From contig NC_021184.1 in assembly GCF_000233715.2 (NCBI RefSeq), positions 992,001 to 1,056,000 on the forward strand: a stretch of 64,000 nt of DNA, read 5' to 3'. The notes beneath the pieces are model-generated. The model searched no databases. It was not told the DNA's origin and saw nothing but the letters and a program-made list of their open reading frames with translations. Each line of letters opens with the position of its first letter. The first letter of the stretch is position 1. The translations under genes were made by a program, and so were the position numbers. Below are positions 15,843 to 24,181 of the stretch, one piece after another. The DNA comes from Desulfoscipio gibsoniae DSM 7213. Its GTDB lineage: Bacteria; Bacillota; Desulfotomaculia; Desulfotomaculales; Desulfallaceae.

Positions 15843-17828
15843 ATGTTCAATAGCTTATTCAGCAAATTAATATCTACATACATAATTGTCATCTTAATTA
15901 CCCTTTTGGTGCTGGGTGTGGCCATGTCTTACCTGTTGGGTGATTATTATTATTCAGCAGTGGAGCAGGAGCTGCTCAGTGAAAGCCGGGAGTTGGCGGA
16001 AATGATAGCCGAAAATACCGGACAGAATAGCATCTCCCCCAGCGTAATGGATGTTTTAAACCGTTTTAGAGAAAATCGCGTTTTTTTAATCAGTAAAGAA
16101 AACCTTATGCTTATGGCTAATGGTAAATTTATAAGTGATCCACCTGGTAATCCACCAGGCAATCCATATAATGATCTAACTAATGATCCACCACTTCCGC
16201 CTGACGGTTCGCGTAATGTCCCACCTGGCGTTAAATCGAATATTCCACCCAACGATCCACGTAATGATCCCAGGTATATCCGGCTGGACCCACTGGATGC
16301 CCAATTACTGTTGGAGGGAAAATCTATCACCCGGCGGGGAAATCTGTCACGATCCGACCAGGTTATTTTTGCTGTTGTACCAGTGCTGGTAAATGATGAG
16401 GTAAACGGGGCTTTATTTTCATCGGCACCGCTTGCTAATATTACCGAAGCGGTGGAGGCGGTACGCGGGATTATGCTTATTGCTGCGGTTCCCGCGCTTT
16501 TGCTTGCGGCACTAATTGGTTTGTTGATATCACGCTCCCTGGCCCGGCCGCTGCACCGGTTGAATGAGGCCACGGTACAAATTGCAGGTGGTGATTACCG
16601 GCAGAGGGTGGAGATTATCTCCGGCGATGAAATTGGCCAGCTTGCGCAAAATTTTAATCAAATGGCGTTGTCTTTAGAGGAAACTGTGGGTGCCCTGGCC
16701 CGGGAAAAGGGGAAAATAGAAAGTATTCTGGCTAATATGGCTGAGGGAGTATTGGCCGTGGACAATGACAACCGAGTGATTTTGCTTAACCGGCAGGCTA
16801 TAAACACTCTTGGTTCACCACAAAACCACCAGTTAACGGCTCAACATAAAATTCCACAAAGCATATCCGAAGATAATCAACAAACTGCCGGGTTGTCAAC
16901 ACAACCCGGTGCAGAGGTTATTGTACACAACCAGTTAAAAGAGCTTTTTGCAGCGGTACTGGCATCAGGTGAGTCGCGCAGCGAAGAATATACGCCCGAT
17001 TGTGGTCATACTTTTATCCAGGCCCATGTATCCCTGTTAAATGATCAGGACGGCAACAGCTTTGGAGCGGTGGGTGTACTACAGGATATAACGGAGATAA
17101 AAAAACTAGATCAACTGCGCCAGGATTTTGTAGCCAACGTATCCCACGAATTGCGCACTCCAATGACTTCTGTTCAGGGTTATATCGAAGCCATGCTGGA
17201 CAGCGCTATACCAATAGAGGAGCGGGATAAATATCTGGCTGTAATCTATCGGGAAACATTGCGTTTAAATAAACTGATTTATGATTTGTTGGATTTATCG
17301 CTGATTGAATCACACGGGGAAAAATGGGAGTTGAATGAAATAGATATACCGGAATTGGTAGGCCAGGTTTTGTTAAAATTACAGCCCCTCATGTATAAGC
17401 ATCAGGTAACCGTGGACAGCCGTTTTACTGGCCAGTTGCCGTTGGTGCCGGGCGATGAAGATCGGATAGAACAAGTTATTTTTAACCTGCTGGATAATGC
17501 CATTAAATTTTCACCGTCAGGGGGTGTAGTTACATTGCGTGCGGAGGAGGAAAACGACTTAATTAAGGTTTCCATCACCGATCAGGGGGCAGGTATTCCG
17601 GCTGAAGATATGGAGCATATTTGGGAACGTTTCCATAGAGTGGAAAAATCTCGTTCCCGAGCCCTGGGGGGCACCGGACTGGGGCTGGCTATAGTTAAGC
17701 AAATTGTAGAGGCTCACGGTGGTACGGTTAATGTGCATAGTGTTGTGGGGCAGGGCTCTACATTTAGTTTTACCTTACCTGCCAACCTTGTTGGGAAGCA
17801 CGGGGACGGTTCTCTGGCTTCCTTTTAA
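15843..17828 (+). CDS. Membrane sensor histidine kinase
   Basis: The 661-residue protein has two membrane helices (about 9-30 and 208-228) around an extracytoplasmic sensor. That sensor holds an unusual Pro/Asn/Asp-rich tract with repeats such as DPPGNPPGNPYND. HAMP, a PAS domain, HisKA with phospho-accepting His435 (NVSHELRTP) and HATPase (N box FNLLDNAIKF, DQGAGIP, GGTGLGLAIV) follow. It forms a cognate pair with the upstream regulator. The last few codons lie inside a long palindrome, and the stop codon is at its tip. Confidence 0.93.
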   Translation: MFNSLFSKLISTYIIVILITLLVLGVAMSYLLGDYYYSAVEQELLSESRELAEMIAENTGQNSISPSVMDVLNRFRENRVFLISKENLMLMANGKFISDPPGNPPGNPYNDLTNDPPLPPDGSRNVPPGVKSNIPPNDPRNDPRYIRLDPLDAQLLLEGKSITRRGNLSRSDQVIFAVVPVLVNDEVNGALFSSAPLANITEAVEAVRGIMLIAAVPALLLAALIGLLISRSLARPLHRLNEATVQIAGGDYRQRVEIISGDEIGQLAQNFNQMALSLEETVGALAREKGKIESILANMAEGVLAVDNDNRVILLNRQAINTLGSPQNHQLTAQHKIPQSISEDNQQTAGLSTQPGAEVIVHNQLKELFAAVLASGESRSEEYTPDCGHTFIQAHVSLLNDQDGNSFGAVGVLQDITEIKKLDQLRQDFVANVSHELRTPMTSVQGYIEAMLDSAIPIEERDKYLAVIYRETLRLNKLIYDLLDLSLIESHGEKWELNEIDIPELVGQVLLKLQPLMYKHQVTVDSRFTGQLPLVPGDEDRIEQVIFNLLDNAIKFSPSGGVVTLRAEEENDLIKVSITDQGAGIPAEDMEHIWERFHRVEKSRSRALGGTGLGLAIVKQIVEAHGGTVNVHSVVGQGSTFSFTLPANLVGKHGDGSLASF

Positions 17829-17851
17829 GGAAGCAAGAGAACCGTCCCCGT
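17800..17851. repeat. Long palindrome spanning the histidine kinase stop codon
   Basis: A 16-bp arm (ACGGGGACGGTTCTCT) and its exact complement enclose a second 8-bp stem (GCTTCCTT / AAGGAAGC) with a 2-base loop. The kinase TAA sits at the apex. The end of the kinase reading frame therefore appears to be supplied by this element, and the P1 peptidase ribosome site begins right after it. Confidence 0.85.
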
Positions 17852-17866
17852 ACGGAGGTGCGTTTT

Positions 17867-18847
17867 ATGTATCGAGGATATATAACTGACATAACTTGCA
17901 TAAAAGTTGGTCACGCCCAGGATTTTAGGGCCATGACCGGCTGTACGGTAATCATATGCGAGCAGGGCGCCACTACAGGCGTTGATGTTAGGGGATCTGC
18001 CCCTGGTACGAGGGAGACCGATCTGCTAAAGCCGGAGAAGCTGGTGGACAAAGTGCATGCAATTGTGTTATCCGGGGGAAGTGCCTTTGGCCTGGATGCG
18101 GCATCCGGTGTCATGGCTTTTTTAGAGGAAAAAGGTGTCGGTTTTGATGTTGGGGTTACTAAGGTCCCCATAGTGTGCAGCGCGGTGTTATTTGATTTAA
18201 ACATAGGGGATTACAGGATTAGACCTGATTATCAAATGGGCTACCGGGCCTGTATAAATGCTTTGGAAAACCAGAGACTGCAGGGCAATATAGGTGCCGG
18301 AACCGGGGCTACGGTGGGTAAAATATCAGGACCCGACAATGCCATGAAATCAGGTTTAGGAAGCGCCGGCCTGCAGATAGGCAATCTTTGGGTTGGTGCC
18401 ATTGTTGCAGTTAACAGCTATGGAGATGTGTATGATCATAAGACTAATGAGCTGCTTGCCGGGGCGATAGACAGGGAAACCGGGCAATTTTTAGTCAGCT
18501 TTCAGTATATGCAGAAAAACCAGGAGGAAAATAAAAAGGCAGCAGGTTTTCCCATGAGCAACACGACCATTGGGGTAGTGGCTACAAACGGTAAATTGTC
18601 CAAAGCCCAGGCCCATAAGGTGGCTCAGATGGCCCATGATGGCTTTGCCCGGTCAATTAACCCTATACATACCATGTTTGACGGGGATACCATATTTGCT
18701 ATGGCAACCGGAGAGATAGAGGCCGATATCAATCTTATCGGCACCCTGGCCAGCGAAGTTATGTCTATGGCTATAACCAATGGTGTCAAATCAGCCAAAG
18801 GGTGGGGGAATTTATTGGCCTGGCAGGATAGGCAGTCAAGTCTATAA
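17867..18847 (+). CDS. P1 family (DmpA/BapA-like) peptidase
   Basis: The 326-residue protein starts at ATG 17867 with GGAGGT upstream. The N-terminal part has VGHAQD and SGGSAFGLDAASGV, typical of the P1 family of self-processing N-terminal nucleophile aminopeptidases. The expected cleavage site lies before a Thr in SNTTIGVVATNG, and the later segment HTMFDGDTIFAMATGE is also typical. It probably cleaves small N-terminally blocked or D-amino-acid peptides. It stands alone after the two-component pair. Confidence 0.88.
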   Translation: MYRGYITDITCIKVGHAQDFRAMTGCTVIICEQGATTGVDVRGSAPGTRETDLLKPEKLVDKVHAIVLSGGSAFGLDAASGVMAFLEEKGVGFDVGVTKVPIVCSAVLFDLNIGDYRIRPDYQMGYRACINALENQRLQGNIGAGTGATVGKISGPDNAMKSGLGSAGLQIGNLWVGAIVAVNSYGDVYDHKTNELLAGAIDRETGQFLVSFQYMQKNQEENKKAAGFPMSNTTIGVVATNGKLSKAQAHKVAQMAHDGFARSINPIHTMFDGDTIFAMATGEIEADINLIGTLASEVMSMAITNGVKSAKGWGNLLAWQDRQSSL

Positions 18848-18996
18848 TTATGTTAATAATTTAATTGCTAAAAGCCTTCAAAACTCGTGTCAACCCTATA
18901 TTTGGTGTGGCTGATAGAAGGTGATGGGATCTAAGACTAAAGTCAGGGAGAACTTTATTAATGTTTGTTTGGGACCAAGGAACATCAGCTTTAGTA

Positions 18997-19026
18997 TTGA
19001 CATTATGTAATTAGCTGATATATAAT
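18997..19026 (+). promoter_or_regulatory. Consensus sigma-A promoter
   Basis: TTGACA at 18997-19002 and TATAAT at 19021-19026 with an 18-base spacer. No gene follows before the terminator at 19070-19108. Confidence 0.75.
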
Positions 19027-19032
19027 TTACTC

Positions 19033-19114
19033 GTGATTTAAACAGCATATTTAATAATATTAGGCAACGATGCCTTTTGAGGTTTAAAAACTGAACCTCA
19101 AAAGGCATATTTTA
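19033..19114 (+). ncRNA. Candidate small RNA
   Basis: A near-perfect promoter and a 15-bp terminator hairpin bracket about 80 bases with no start codon or ribosome site. The simplest reading is a small untranslated RNA. I know of no family match. It lies in the gap ahead of amtB, but a second terminator at 19215-19257 separates it from that gene. Confidence 0.45.
19070..19114 (+). terminator. Strong terminator of the candidate small RNA
   Basis: A perfect 15-bp stem (ATGCCTTTTGAGGTT and complement) with a 9-base loop is followed by ATTTTATTTTC. Confidence 0.9.
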
Positions 19115-19214
19115 TTTTCAATATAGCATCGTCCAACGTTGGGCGGAGGCAGAGGGGCCTAGGGGTTTTCGGTGATATTTTACCTGCTGGGAATTCTTTA
19201 TATTAAAAGCGAAG

Positions 19215-19257
19215 GCGCTTATTTTGAGCAATTATGCTCTAGTAAGCGCTTTTTTTG
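19215..19257 (+). terminator. Terminator-like hairpin in the amtB leader region
   Basis: Outer stem GCGCTTA/TAAGCGC and inner stem GAGCA/TGCTC are followed by seven T residues. It is about 150 bases upstream of amtB, so it could be a plain terminator or a leader attenuator. Confidence 0.75.
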
Positions 19258-19285
19258 TTTTTCTTTTCGAGGGAGGTGGTCCGTA

Positions 19286-19324
19286 TTGAAAGAGATACTT
19301 ATAGTATTTAAGGCAATAGAATAG
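19286..19324 (+). CDS. 12-codon leader or P-II remnant
   Basis: TTG behind GGAGGTGG encodes MKEILIVFKAIE and a stop. The pattern MKEIxxxxK is the usual start of P-II proteins. This may be a broken P-II start or a leader peptide ahead of amtB. Confidence 0.3.
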   Translation: MKEILIVFKAIE

Positions 19325-19409
19325 TAATTGCCGTCTAGGAATTTTATTGATGTTTATGGTATTTAACGTAATTTATTCGTAGATTCTAACCATTTGGGAG
19401 GTAAAGCCA

Positions 19410-20693
19410 ATGAAAAAGAGGCTAGCTTTAATCACATTAATTTCACTGATCATGATCTTTATATTCCCTATGTTCGCCTGGGCTGCTGAAGAAGGCATCG
19501 ATACGGGTGACACTGCTTGGGTTATTATTTCAACGGCTCTGGTATTTCTGATGATACCTGGAATAGCCCTGTTTTATGGTGGTATGGTACGTCAGAAAAA
19601 CGTGCTTAACACAATGATGATGTCCTTTATCTGCCTGGGTGTTGTTACGATTCTATGGCTTGTCTATGGCTATAGCCTGGCATTTGGTCCTGACATTAGT
19701 AAATTTATCGGTGACTTGAGTTACTTTGGCTTAAAAGGTGTGGGCCTGGAGCCAACCGGAACCATTCCACACCAGTTATTCGTAGTCTTCCAAATGATGT
19801 TTGCCGTACTTACCCCGGCGCTGATTACCGGAGCCATTGTGGAACGGATGCGTTTTCCAGCTTTCTTGCTGTTCCTGGTGCTGTGGACCACACTGGTGTA
19901 TGACCCGATCTGCCACTGGGTGTGGGGTGGTGGCTGGCTGATGGAACTGGGGGCCCTTGATTTCGCCGGCGGCACTGTGGTGCATATTTCATCCGGTATT
20001 TCGGCCCTGGTGGCTGCCCTTGTACTTGGCAGGCGCAAAGGGTATGGCACTGAAAGAATGGTGCCCCATAATATACCTTACGTGGTTTTAGGCGCGGCAC
20101 TGCTCTGGTTCGGCTGGTTTGGATTCAACTCGGGCAGTGCCCTGGCCGCTAACGGCCTGGCGGCCAGTGTATTTATAAACACACAATTAGCCACCGGTGC
20201 TGCCCTGATGTCCTGGGTAATGGCGGAGTGGCTGCGGCACGGTAAACCAACCATGTTAGGTGCGGCTTCCGGTGCCATTGCCGGACTGGTGGCCATTACG
20301 CCGGCCTGCGCTTTCGTAACCCCCATGGGATCACTCGCAATTGGACTTGTTGCCGGCATATTATGCTACTTTACAGTGAGCTATGTCAAAGTTAAGATGG
20401 GGTACGACGACTCCCTGGATGTTTTTGGCATCCATGGTGTTGGCGGCATGTGGGGAGCCCTGGCTACCGGGTTATTTTCAGTGGCCGAAGGCGCCGAGGG
20501 CCTCTTTTATGGCAATGCCGCACAGTTGGGCATTCAGGCTGTCAGTGTAGCTGCCACAATCGTATTTGCCTCCGTGGCGACGTTTGTAATCCTTAAGGTT
20601 GTTGGCGCTATCACCAGGCTGCGCGTTGATGATGAAGCCGAGATTTTGGGTTTGGATGTTAACGAGCATAGTGAAAGAGCTTACTCCGTTTAA
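19410..20693 (+). CDS. amtB: Ammonium transporter AmtB
   Basis: The 427-residue protein has a cleavable-looking signal peptide (to about AWA, residue 25) and eleven hydrophobic segments. The pore histidines are visible in DFAGGTVVHISSG and DVFGIHGVGGMWG. It moves ammonium/ammonia across the membrane. A P-II gene follows 53 bases later, the classic amtB-glnK pair in which P-II plugs the channel when nitrogen is plentiful. GGGAGG precedes the ATG. Confidence 0.95.
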   Translation: MKKRLALITLISLIMIFIFPMFAWAAEEGIDTGDTAWVIISTALVFLMIPGIALFYGGMVRQKNVLNTMMMSFICLGVVTILWLVYGYSLAFGPDISKFIGDLSYFGLKGVGLEPTGTIPHQLFVVFQMMFAVLTPALITGAIVERMRFPAFLLFLVLWTTLVYDPICHWVWGGGWLMELGALDFAGGTVVHISSGISALVAALVLGRRKGYGTERMVPHNIPYVVLGAALLWFGWFGFNSGSALAANGLAASVFINTQLATGAALMSWVMAEWLRHGKPTMLGAASGAIAGLVAITPACAFVTPMGSLAIGLVAGILCYFTVSYVKVKMGYDDSLDVFGIHGVGGMWGALATGLFSVAEGAEGLFYGNAAQLGIQAVSVAATIVFASVATFVILKVVGAITRLRVDDEAEILGLDVNEHSERAYSV

Positions 20694-20746
20694 GAAACAT
20701 GAGAACTGGCTAGTAAATTAATAACATAAGGGAAAGGGTGCTTTTG

Positions 20747-21085
20747 ATGGTTAAAATTGAGGCTGTTGTCAGGCCTGGCGTACTGGAGGACATCAAGGAC
20801 GGCCTATCTAAGTACGGGATTCACGGTATGACCGTAGCCCAGGTAATGGGCTGCGGGTTGCAAAAAGGCCGTAAAGAAGTCTACCGGGGCACGGAATATA
20901 GTATTAACCTGCTGCCTAAAGTAAAAATTGAAATCGTTGCGGCTGATAAGGACGCGGACGGGGTGGTAGAAGTAATTATTAAGGCGGCTAGAACCGGAGA
21001 AATAGGTGATGGCAAAATATTTATTACCAAGATTGAAAACGCTATCCGTATTCGCACCGGTGAAAAAGGTGATGCGGCTGTGTAA
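20747..21085 (+). CDS. glnK: P-II nitrogen regulatory protein GlnK
   Basis: The 112-residue protein begins at ATG 20747 after AAGGGAAAGGGTG. The T loop contains YRGTEYSINLLPKVKIEI, with the tyrosine that can be uridylylated in other bacteria. The C-terminal signature TGEIGDGKIFI binds ATP and 2-oxoglutarate. It follows amtB and is expected to block it. A strong terminator comes next. Confidence 0.95.
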   Translation: MVKIEAVVRPGVLEDIKDGLSKYGIHGMTVAQVMGCGLQKGRKEVYRGTEYSINLLPKVKIEIVAADKDADGVVEVIIKAARTGEIGDGKIFITKIENAIRIRTGEKGDAAV

Positions 21086-21102
21086 CCAGCTAATGAACAA
21101 AA

Positions 21103-21141
21103 AATGTCCGGTCATCCCCAGGGATGCCGGGCATTAATTTT
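21103..21141 (+). terminator. Terminator after glnK
   Basis: Interrupted stem AATGTCCGG-(TC)ATCCC / GGGAT(G)-CCGGGCATT followed by AATTTTTC. Confidence 0.9.
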
Positions 21142-21181
21142 TCGTCTTCTAATTCATAGTATAATAACATAGGACCTCCTT

Positions 21182-21199
21182 ACCTCACTAAAGTGAGGG
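21182..21199. repeat. Small hairpin CCTCAC-TAAA-GTGAGG
   Basis: A 6-bp inverted repeat followed by GGACATCC. It resembles the right-end hairpin of the IS200/IS605 element (56217-56234, followed by GTCACATCC). It may be a leftover element end; this is weak evidence. Confidence 0.35.
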
Positions 21200-21374
21200 A
21201 CATCCGGGAAAAATTAAACCTTACCCATTTTTCTACATTTTTCTTCATACTTCTCTTTAAAAGATTAGTAGCCTTCAAACAATTATCTTTTGAGGGCCTA
21301 AATTGTAGCAATTATGGTATCAATTACATATATTGGTAGCGTAAGTAAAAAAATTTTTAAGGAGGCAAAAAAAT

Positions 21375-22127
21375 ATGTATGAAATTGATGCTGTTGCAGC
21401 AGAAAAAGCAGTAAAAAAACAGGATTTGGATGTTAAAGCTACTACGGAGCCATTGTGTGAAAATACGCCCGAAGCCCCGGTAACGATAACAACAGCCACA
21501 GTTAAAGTGCCGGTTGTTCTTGCCGAATTGACTGTACAGGTTAACGTAGATGCAAAAATAAACCTACCTGAGCCCGCCATCGAGATAAAACGCGTAGGAA
21601 AGCGTTTAAAAGTTACCCAGTGCCGGCTTTTGCAAAATACAAATAAATTATTTATTAGTGGATTCGTCCGCAAGAACATTGAATACTCCACTCGTAAATT
21701 TTCAAATCGCGAAGGTATTTGCGGTAATATCAACCACTGTTCAGTCGATGTACCCTGGAGTTGCGTAACAGCTGTTGATTTCAACGTTGGCACTCCGGTC
21801 GATGTGGCTTTTAATACTGTAGATCAATTCGAATACTTGGTAGAACAAAATCTCGGCCCTAAATTCCCGGCCAAAGACCAATTAATGTCCGGTGACCTAA
21901 CCGAGCTTAACCAGGTGACTACCGAATTCTTTAACGAGCTTCCGTTCTGTGAATTAATTAGCGCCACCATTACTGAGTTTAATGAAGCAGTCAACCGCAA
22001 GGACCCGTTCGGCGTAAATCCTTTTGAGGAATTTGAATTCACAGCTATTCAGGAAAAAATGGTTATTGACCTTACCCTTAAAATACTGCAAAATCAACAG
22101 GTTGCAATCAACGGCAGCGGTGCCTAA
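21375..22127 (+). CDS. CsxC-like spore surface (exosporium) protein
   Basis: The 250-residue protein has VTITTATVKVPVVLAELTVQ, then INLPEPAIEIKRVGKRLKVTQC, then LFISGFVRKNIEYSTRK, then the repeated pattern CSVDVPWSCVTAV. As I recall, this is the layout of CsxC-family and DUF3794 (SPOCS)-related coat proteins of clostridia. It has no signal peptide, which fits assembly on the forespore from the mother cell. AAGGAGG precedes the ATG, and a terminator follows. Expression late in sporulation is inferred, not shown. Confidence 0.7.
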   Translation: MYEIDAVAAEKAVKKQDLDVKATTEPLCENTPEAPVTITTATVKVPVVLAELTVQVNVDAKINLPEPAIEIKRVGKRLKVTQCRLLQNTNKLFISGFVRKNIEYSTRKFSNREGICGNINHCSVDVPWSCVTAVDFNVGTPVDVAFNTVDQFEYLVEQNLGPKFPAKDQLMSGDLTELNQVTTEFFNELPFCELISATITEFNEAVNRKDPFGVNPFEEFEFTAIQEKMVIDLTLKILQNQQVAINGSGA

Positions 22128-22162
22128 AAATTAGTAGCCAGTATTTTAATTAAACATGCTGA

Positions 22163-22198
22163 AGAAGCCAAGATAAATATTGTCTTGGCTTCTTTTTA
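22163..22198 (+). terminator. Terminator after the CsxC-like gene
   Basis: A perfect 11-bp stem (AGAAGCCAAGA and complement) with a 9-base loop is followed by TTTTTAT. The minus-strand gene at 22196-22468 ends against it, so it may serve both sides. Confidence 0.88.
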
Positions 22199-22468
22199 TA
22201 ACACAGTTTTTTGTTTGATTAAGGTTACGGTAATCATATTAACTTTAACAGTTGCTTCTTTAATTGGTATGACCTTGTGAACTTTAGCAGGTAATTCGCA
22301 GATTAGTAAAGGCTCAGTCTTATTATATACCCTGCTGAATTTGTTTTTTTTCTTTTTCTTTTGTTTTTGTTTAAGTACCAAGTCCAGTTTCATACTTGAT
22401 ATTTTTTCTAAATCTTCCTTGGTATTTATTTCTATAGTAATAGTATCTAGGGGATGGCTAACATCCAC
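22196..22468 (-). CDS. Small basic protein of unknown function
   Basis: The 90-residue protein starts at GTG behind AAGGAGG with good spacing, which supports a real gene. It has a run of lysines in the middle (KQKQKKKKKNKF) and beta-like segments on either side (ITIEINTKEDL, ATVKVNMITVTLI). The valine-rich alternating pattern echoes the CsxC-like neighbour. A spore surface role is possible but only suggested by position. Confidence 0.6.
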   Translation of the reverse strand: MDVSHPLDTITIEINTKEDLEKISSMKLDLVLKQKQKKKKKNKFSRVYNKTEPLLICELPAKVHKVIPIKEATVKVNMITVTLIKQKTVL

Positions 22469-22722
22469 AATGATCCCTCCTTTTAACCGATCATGCTAAT
22501 AAAAAAATTTACTGCAGAAAGAAACTAATGGGCAAGTTTATTGATTTTTCCAGTATCATCTGTGATATATATTATGCGTGTTTAGTTTTTTTTTGATTTG
22601 AAAATAATGCGTATCTCTTAAAAATATTATAGTTATTTAATGGAAAGTATTTTTTTGTAACGCAACTTTGGAGGCATGAATATTTAAATATTATATGAAA
22701 AAGTTTATTGGAGGTATTATTT

Positions 22723-23046
22723 ATGGCCTGGGTACCGGGTTTTGTGGAGTTTACAACATCAATTGAGCAGCAAGACTATTTTGAAGGAAACATACAGATT
22801 ACGAAGGTAAACGAAATAGTTTTTCACGGCGTAGTTACGGATGGTAACGAAAAGAAACCTGTTTCAGGAGCACTAGTCAAGGTATTTGCCCGTTTAAGTG
22901 ATAATAAAGAATTACCCCTTAGTCATTCTTTTAGTGGTAATGACGGTCACTATTTACTATATGTTGATAGGGGGATTATACCAGACGGTACCACTGCAAT
23001 TATTGTCAGAGTAAGTGCTGGTAATCCTGCCTCCGGCACCGACTAA
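22723..23046 (+). CDS. Carboxypeptidase-regulatory-like domain protein
   Basis: The 107-residue protein begins at ATG 22723 behind GGAGG. It is a single beta-sandwich of the carboxypeptidase regulatory-like type: VFHGVVTDGNEKKPVSGALVKV, then LSHSFSGNDGHYLLYVD. It has no signal peptide. A longer paralogue follows at 23168. Such repeats occur in spore surface proteins of clostridia, and the CsxC-like gene nearby supports that. Confidence 0.7.
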   Translation: MAWVPGFVEFTTSIEQQDYFEGNIQITKVNEIVFHGVVTDGNEKKPVSGALVKVFARLSDNKELPLSHSFSGNDGHYLLYVDRGIIPDGTTAIIVRVSAGNPASGTD

Positions 23047-23167
23047 AAATCTTGCTAGACCTGACCCCCGTTAAAGGGGATATGAGATTAGCTTGCCGGT
23101 AGATTGTTAAAGAATTTTCTTTATATAAAGGTATATTGTGTAATTCACACCCGGGGAGCGGATTGTT

Positions 23168-23905
23168 ATGGAAAAAAACATAACCGGGCGGGCTGATGAA
23201 ATCCAAGGTTTGGTGTACCCGGAAATTGGTGATCGTATATACTTTCACGGTAAAGTGAAGGACAGTAAAGGTTTGGATATCGACGGCGCCATTGTACTGT
23301 TATTGGCTTGTTTTACCGATGGAATTGAAAAACCTTTGGCTTATACCTTTTCTGACCAGGAGGGAGAATACCTAATTTCTATACCAAGGCTTTCGGGTTA
23401 TCACGATCTTTTAGGATATAAAGTGAGGGCCGGTAAGCCGCACATAGCAGCTAAGGTATTTAATTGTCCGGATTGTTGCCAAAAAACAACGAGTAAAGAG
23501 CCGGAACCGGATACTGATCAAGATTCTTTAAAAGAATCTACAGAAGAACAAGATAACACTATTTATGAAGTGTATTTTAGTTCGGGACAAGATAAAATAA
23601 CTAAGGAGATAAATTTTTGCTTGTCTGCTGAAGATTATGTTGTCAAGGTACTTAACTTAGTTAAGGTAGGAGATAGTGAATGCCACTGGAAGCCTTCGGA
23701 AGAGGATATTGGGGGTGAACTAGAAGACCGCCAAGCATCCTTTGATAACTCGCTAATAGAACCCGTTAGGAAACAAATGGAAAAGTTTAAGGATGTTTCA
23801 AGAATAAATGAATATACTTTTTCTGCTCTGCCCTTTTTAATGTTACTCAGCCTATTTGGTTTTGTTATAACGCAAAAGAAGTTTTTCCGGACAATCATAA
23901 AATGA
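23168..23905 (+). CDS. Carboxypeptidase-regulatory-like protein with C-terminal membrane helix
   Basis: The 245-residue protein carries the same domain as its neighbour (IYFHGKVKDSKGLDIDGAIV, then TFSDQEGEYLISIP). A Cys-containing segment (CPDCC), an acidic linker and a hydrophobic C terminus (FSALPFLMLLSLFGFVI) follow. The tail suggests anchoring in a membrane with the domain on the cytoplasmic or mother-cell side. It lies 121 bases after the shorter paralogue. Confidence 0.7.
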   Translation: MEKNITGRADEIQGLVYPEIGDRIYFHGKVKDSKGLDIDGAIVLLLACFTDGIEKPLAYTFSDQEGEYLISIPRLSGYHDLLGYKVRAGKPHIAAKVFNCPDCCQKTTSKEPEPDTDQDSLKESTEEQDNTIYEVYFSSGQDKITKEINFCLSAEDYVVKVLNLVKVGDSECHWKPSEEDIGGELEDRQASFDNSLIEPVRKQMEKFKDVSRINEYTFSALPFLMLLSLFGFVITQKKFFRTIIK

Positions 23906-23912
23906 ACGTTTT

Positions 23913-24026
23913 TTAATTGACTATATTGCTGTAAACAAACATAATCAGTCCCAGGACGGTAATAACACCACCTGGAATGATTAATTTTTTTCGCCCTAAC
24001 TTATCAGAAAGATTACTTGCTAATTA
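23913..24026 (-). pseudogene. MFS transporter fragment
   Basis: About 36 codons read LSDKLGRKKLIIPGG and then VITVLGLIMFVYSN, the loop motif and following helix of a major facilitator transporter. A stop lies just upstream in frame. The rest of the gene is absent. Confidence 0.5.
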
Positions 24027-24181
24027 ACAAAAGTAATGCTCCAAATAAAATTGCCTTGATTATCTGTCTATTGGAACAATATATATTTTATAAACGTCAT
24101 ATTAAACAATCCAGCTGGAAAGAATCTGATTCTCACATGCCGATTTAGCTCGGTGGAGTCTAATTGAGGAGGTTTTATATT

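Noticed and set aside
16120-16290. Short DNA repeats in the histidine kinase as a CRISPR-like array.
   Set aside because: The units are degenerate, in frame and encode a Pro/Asn-rich linker; there are no regular spacers and no cas genes anywhere in the window.
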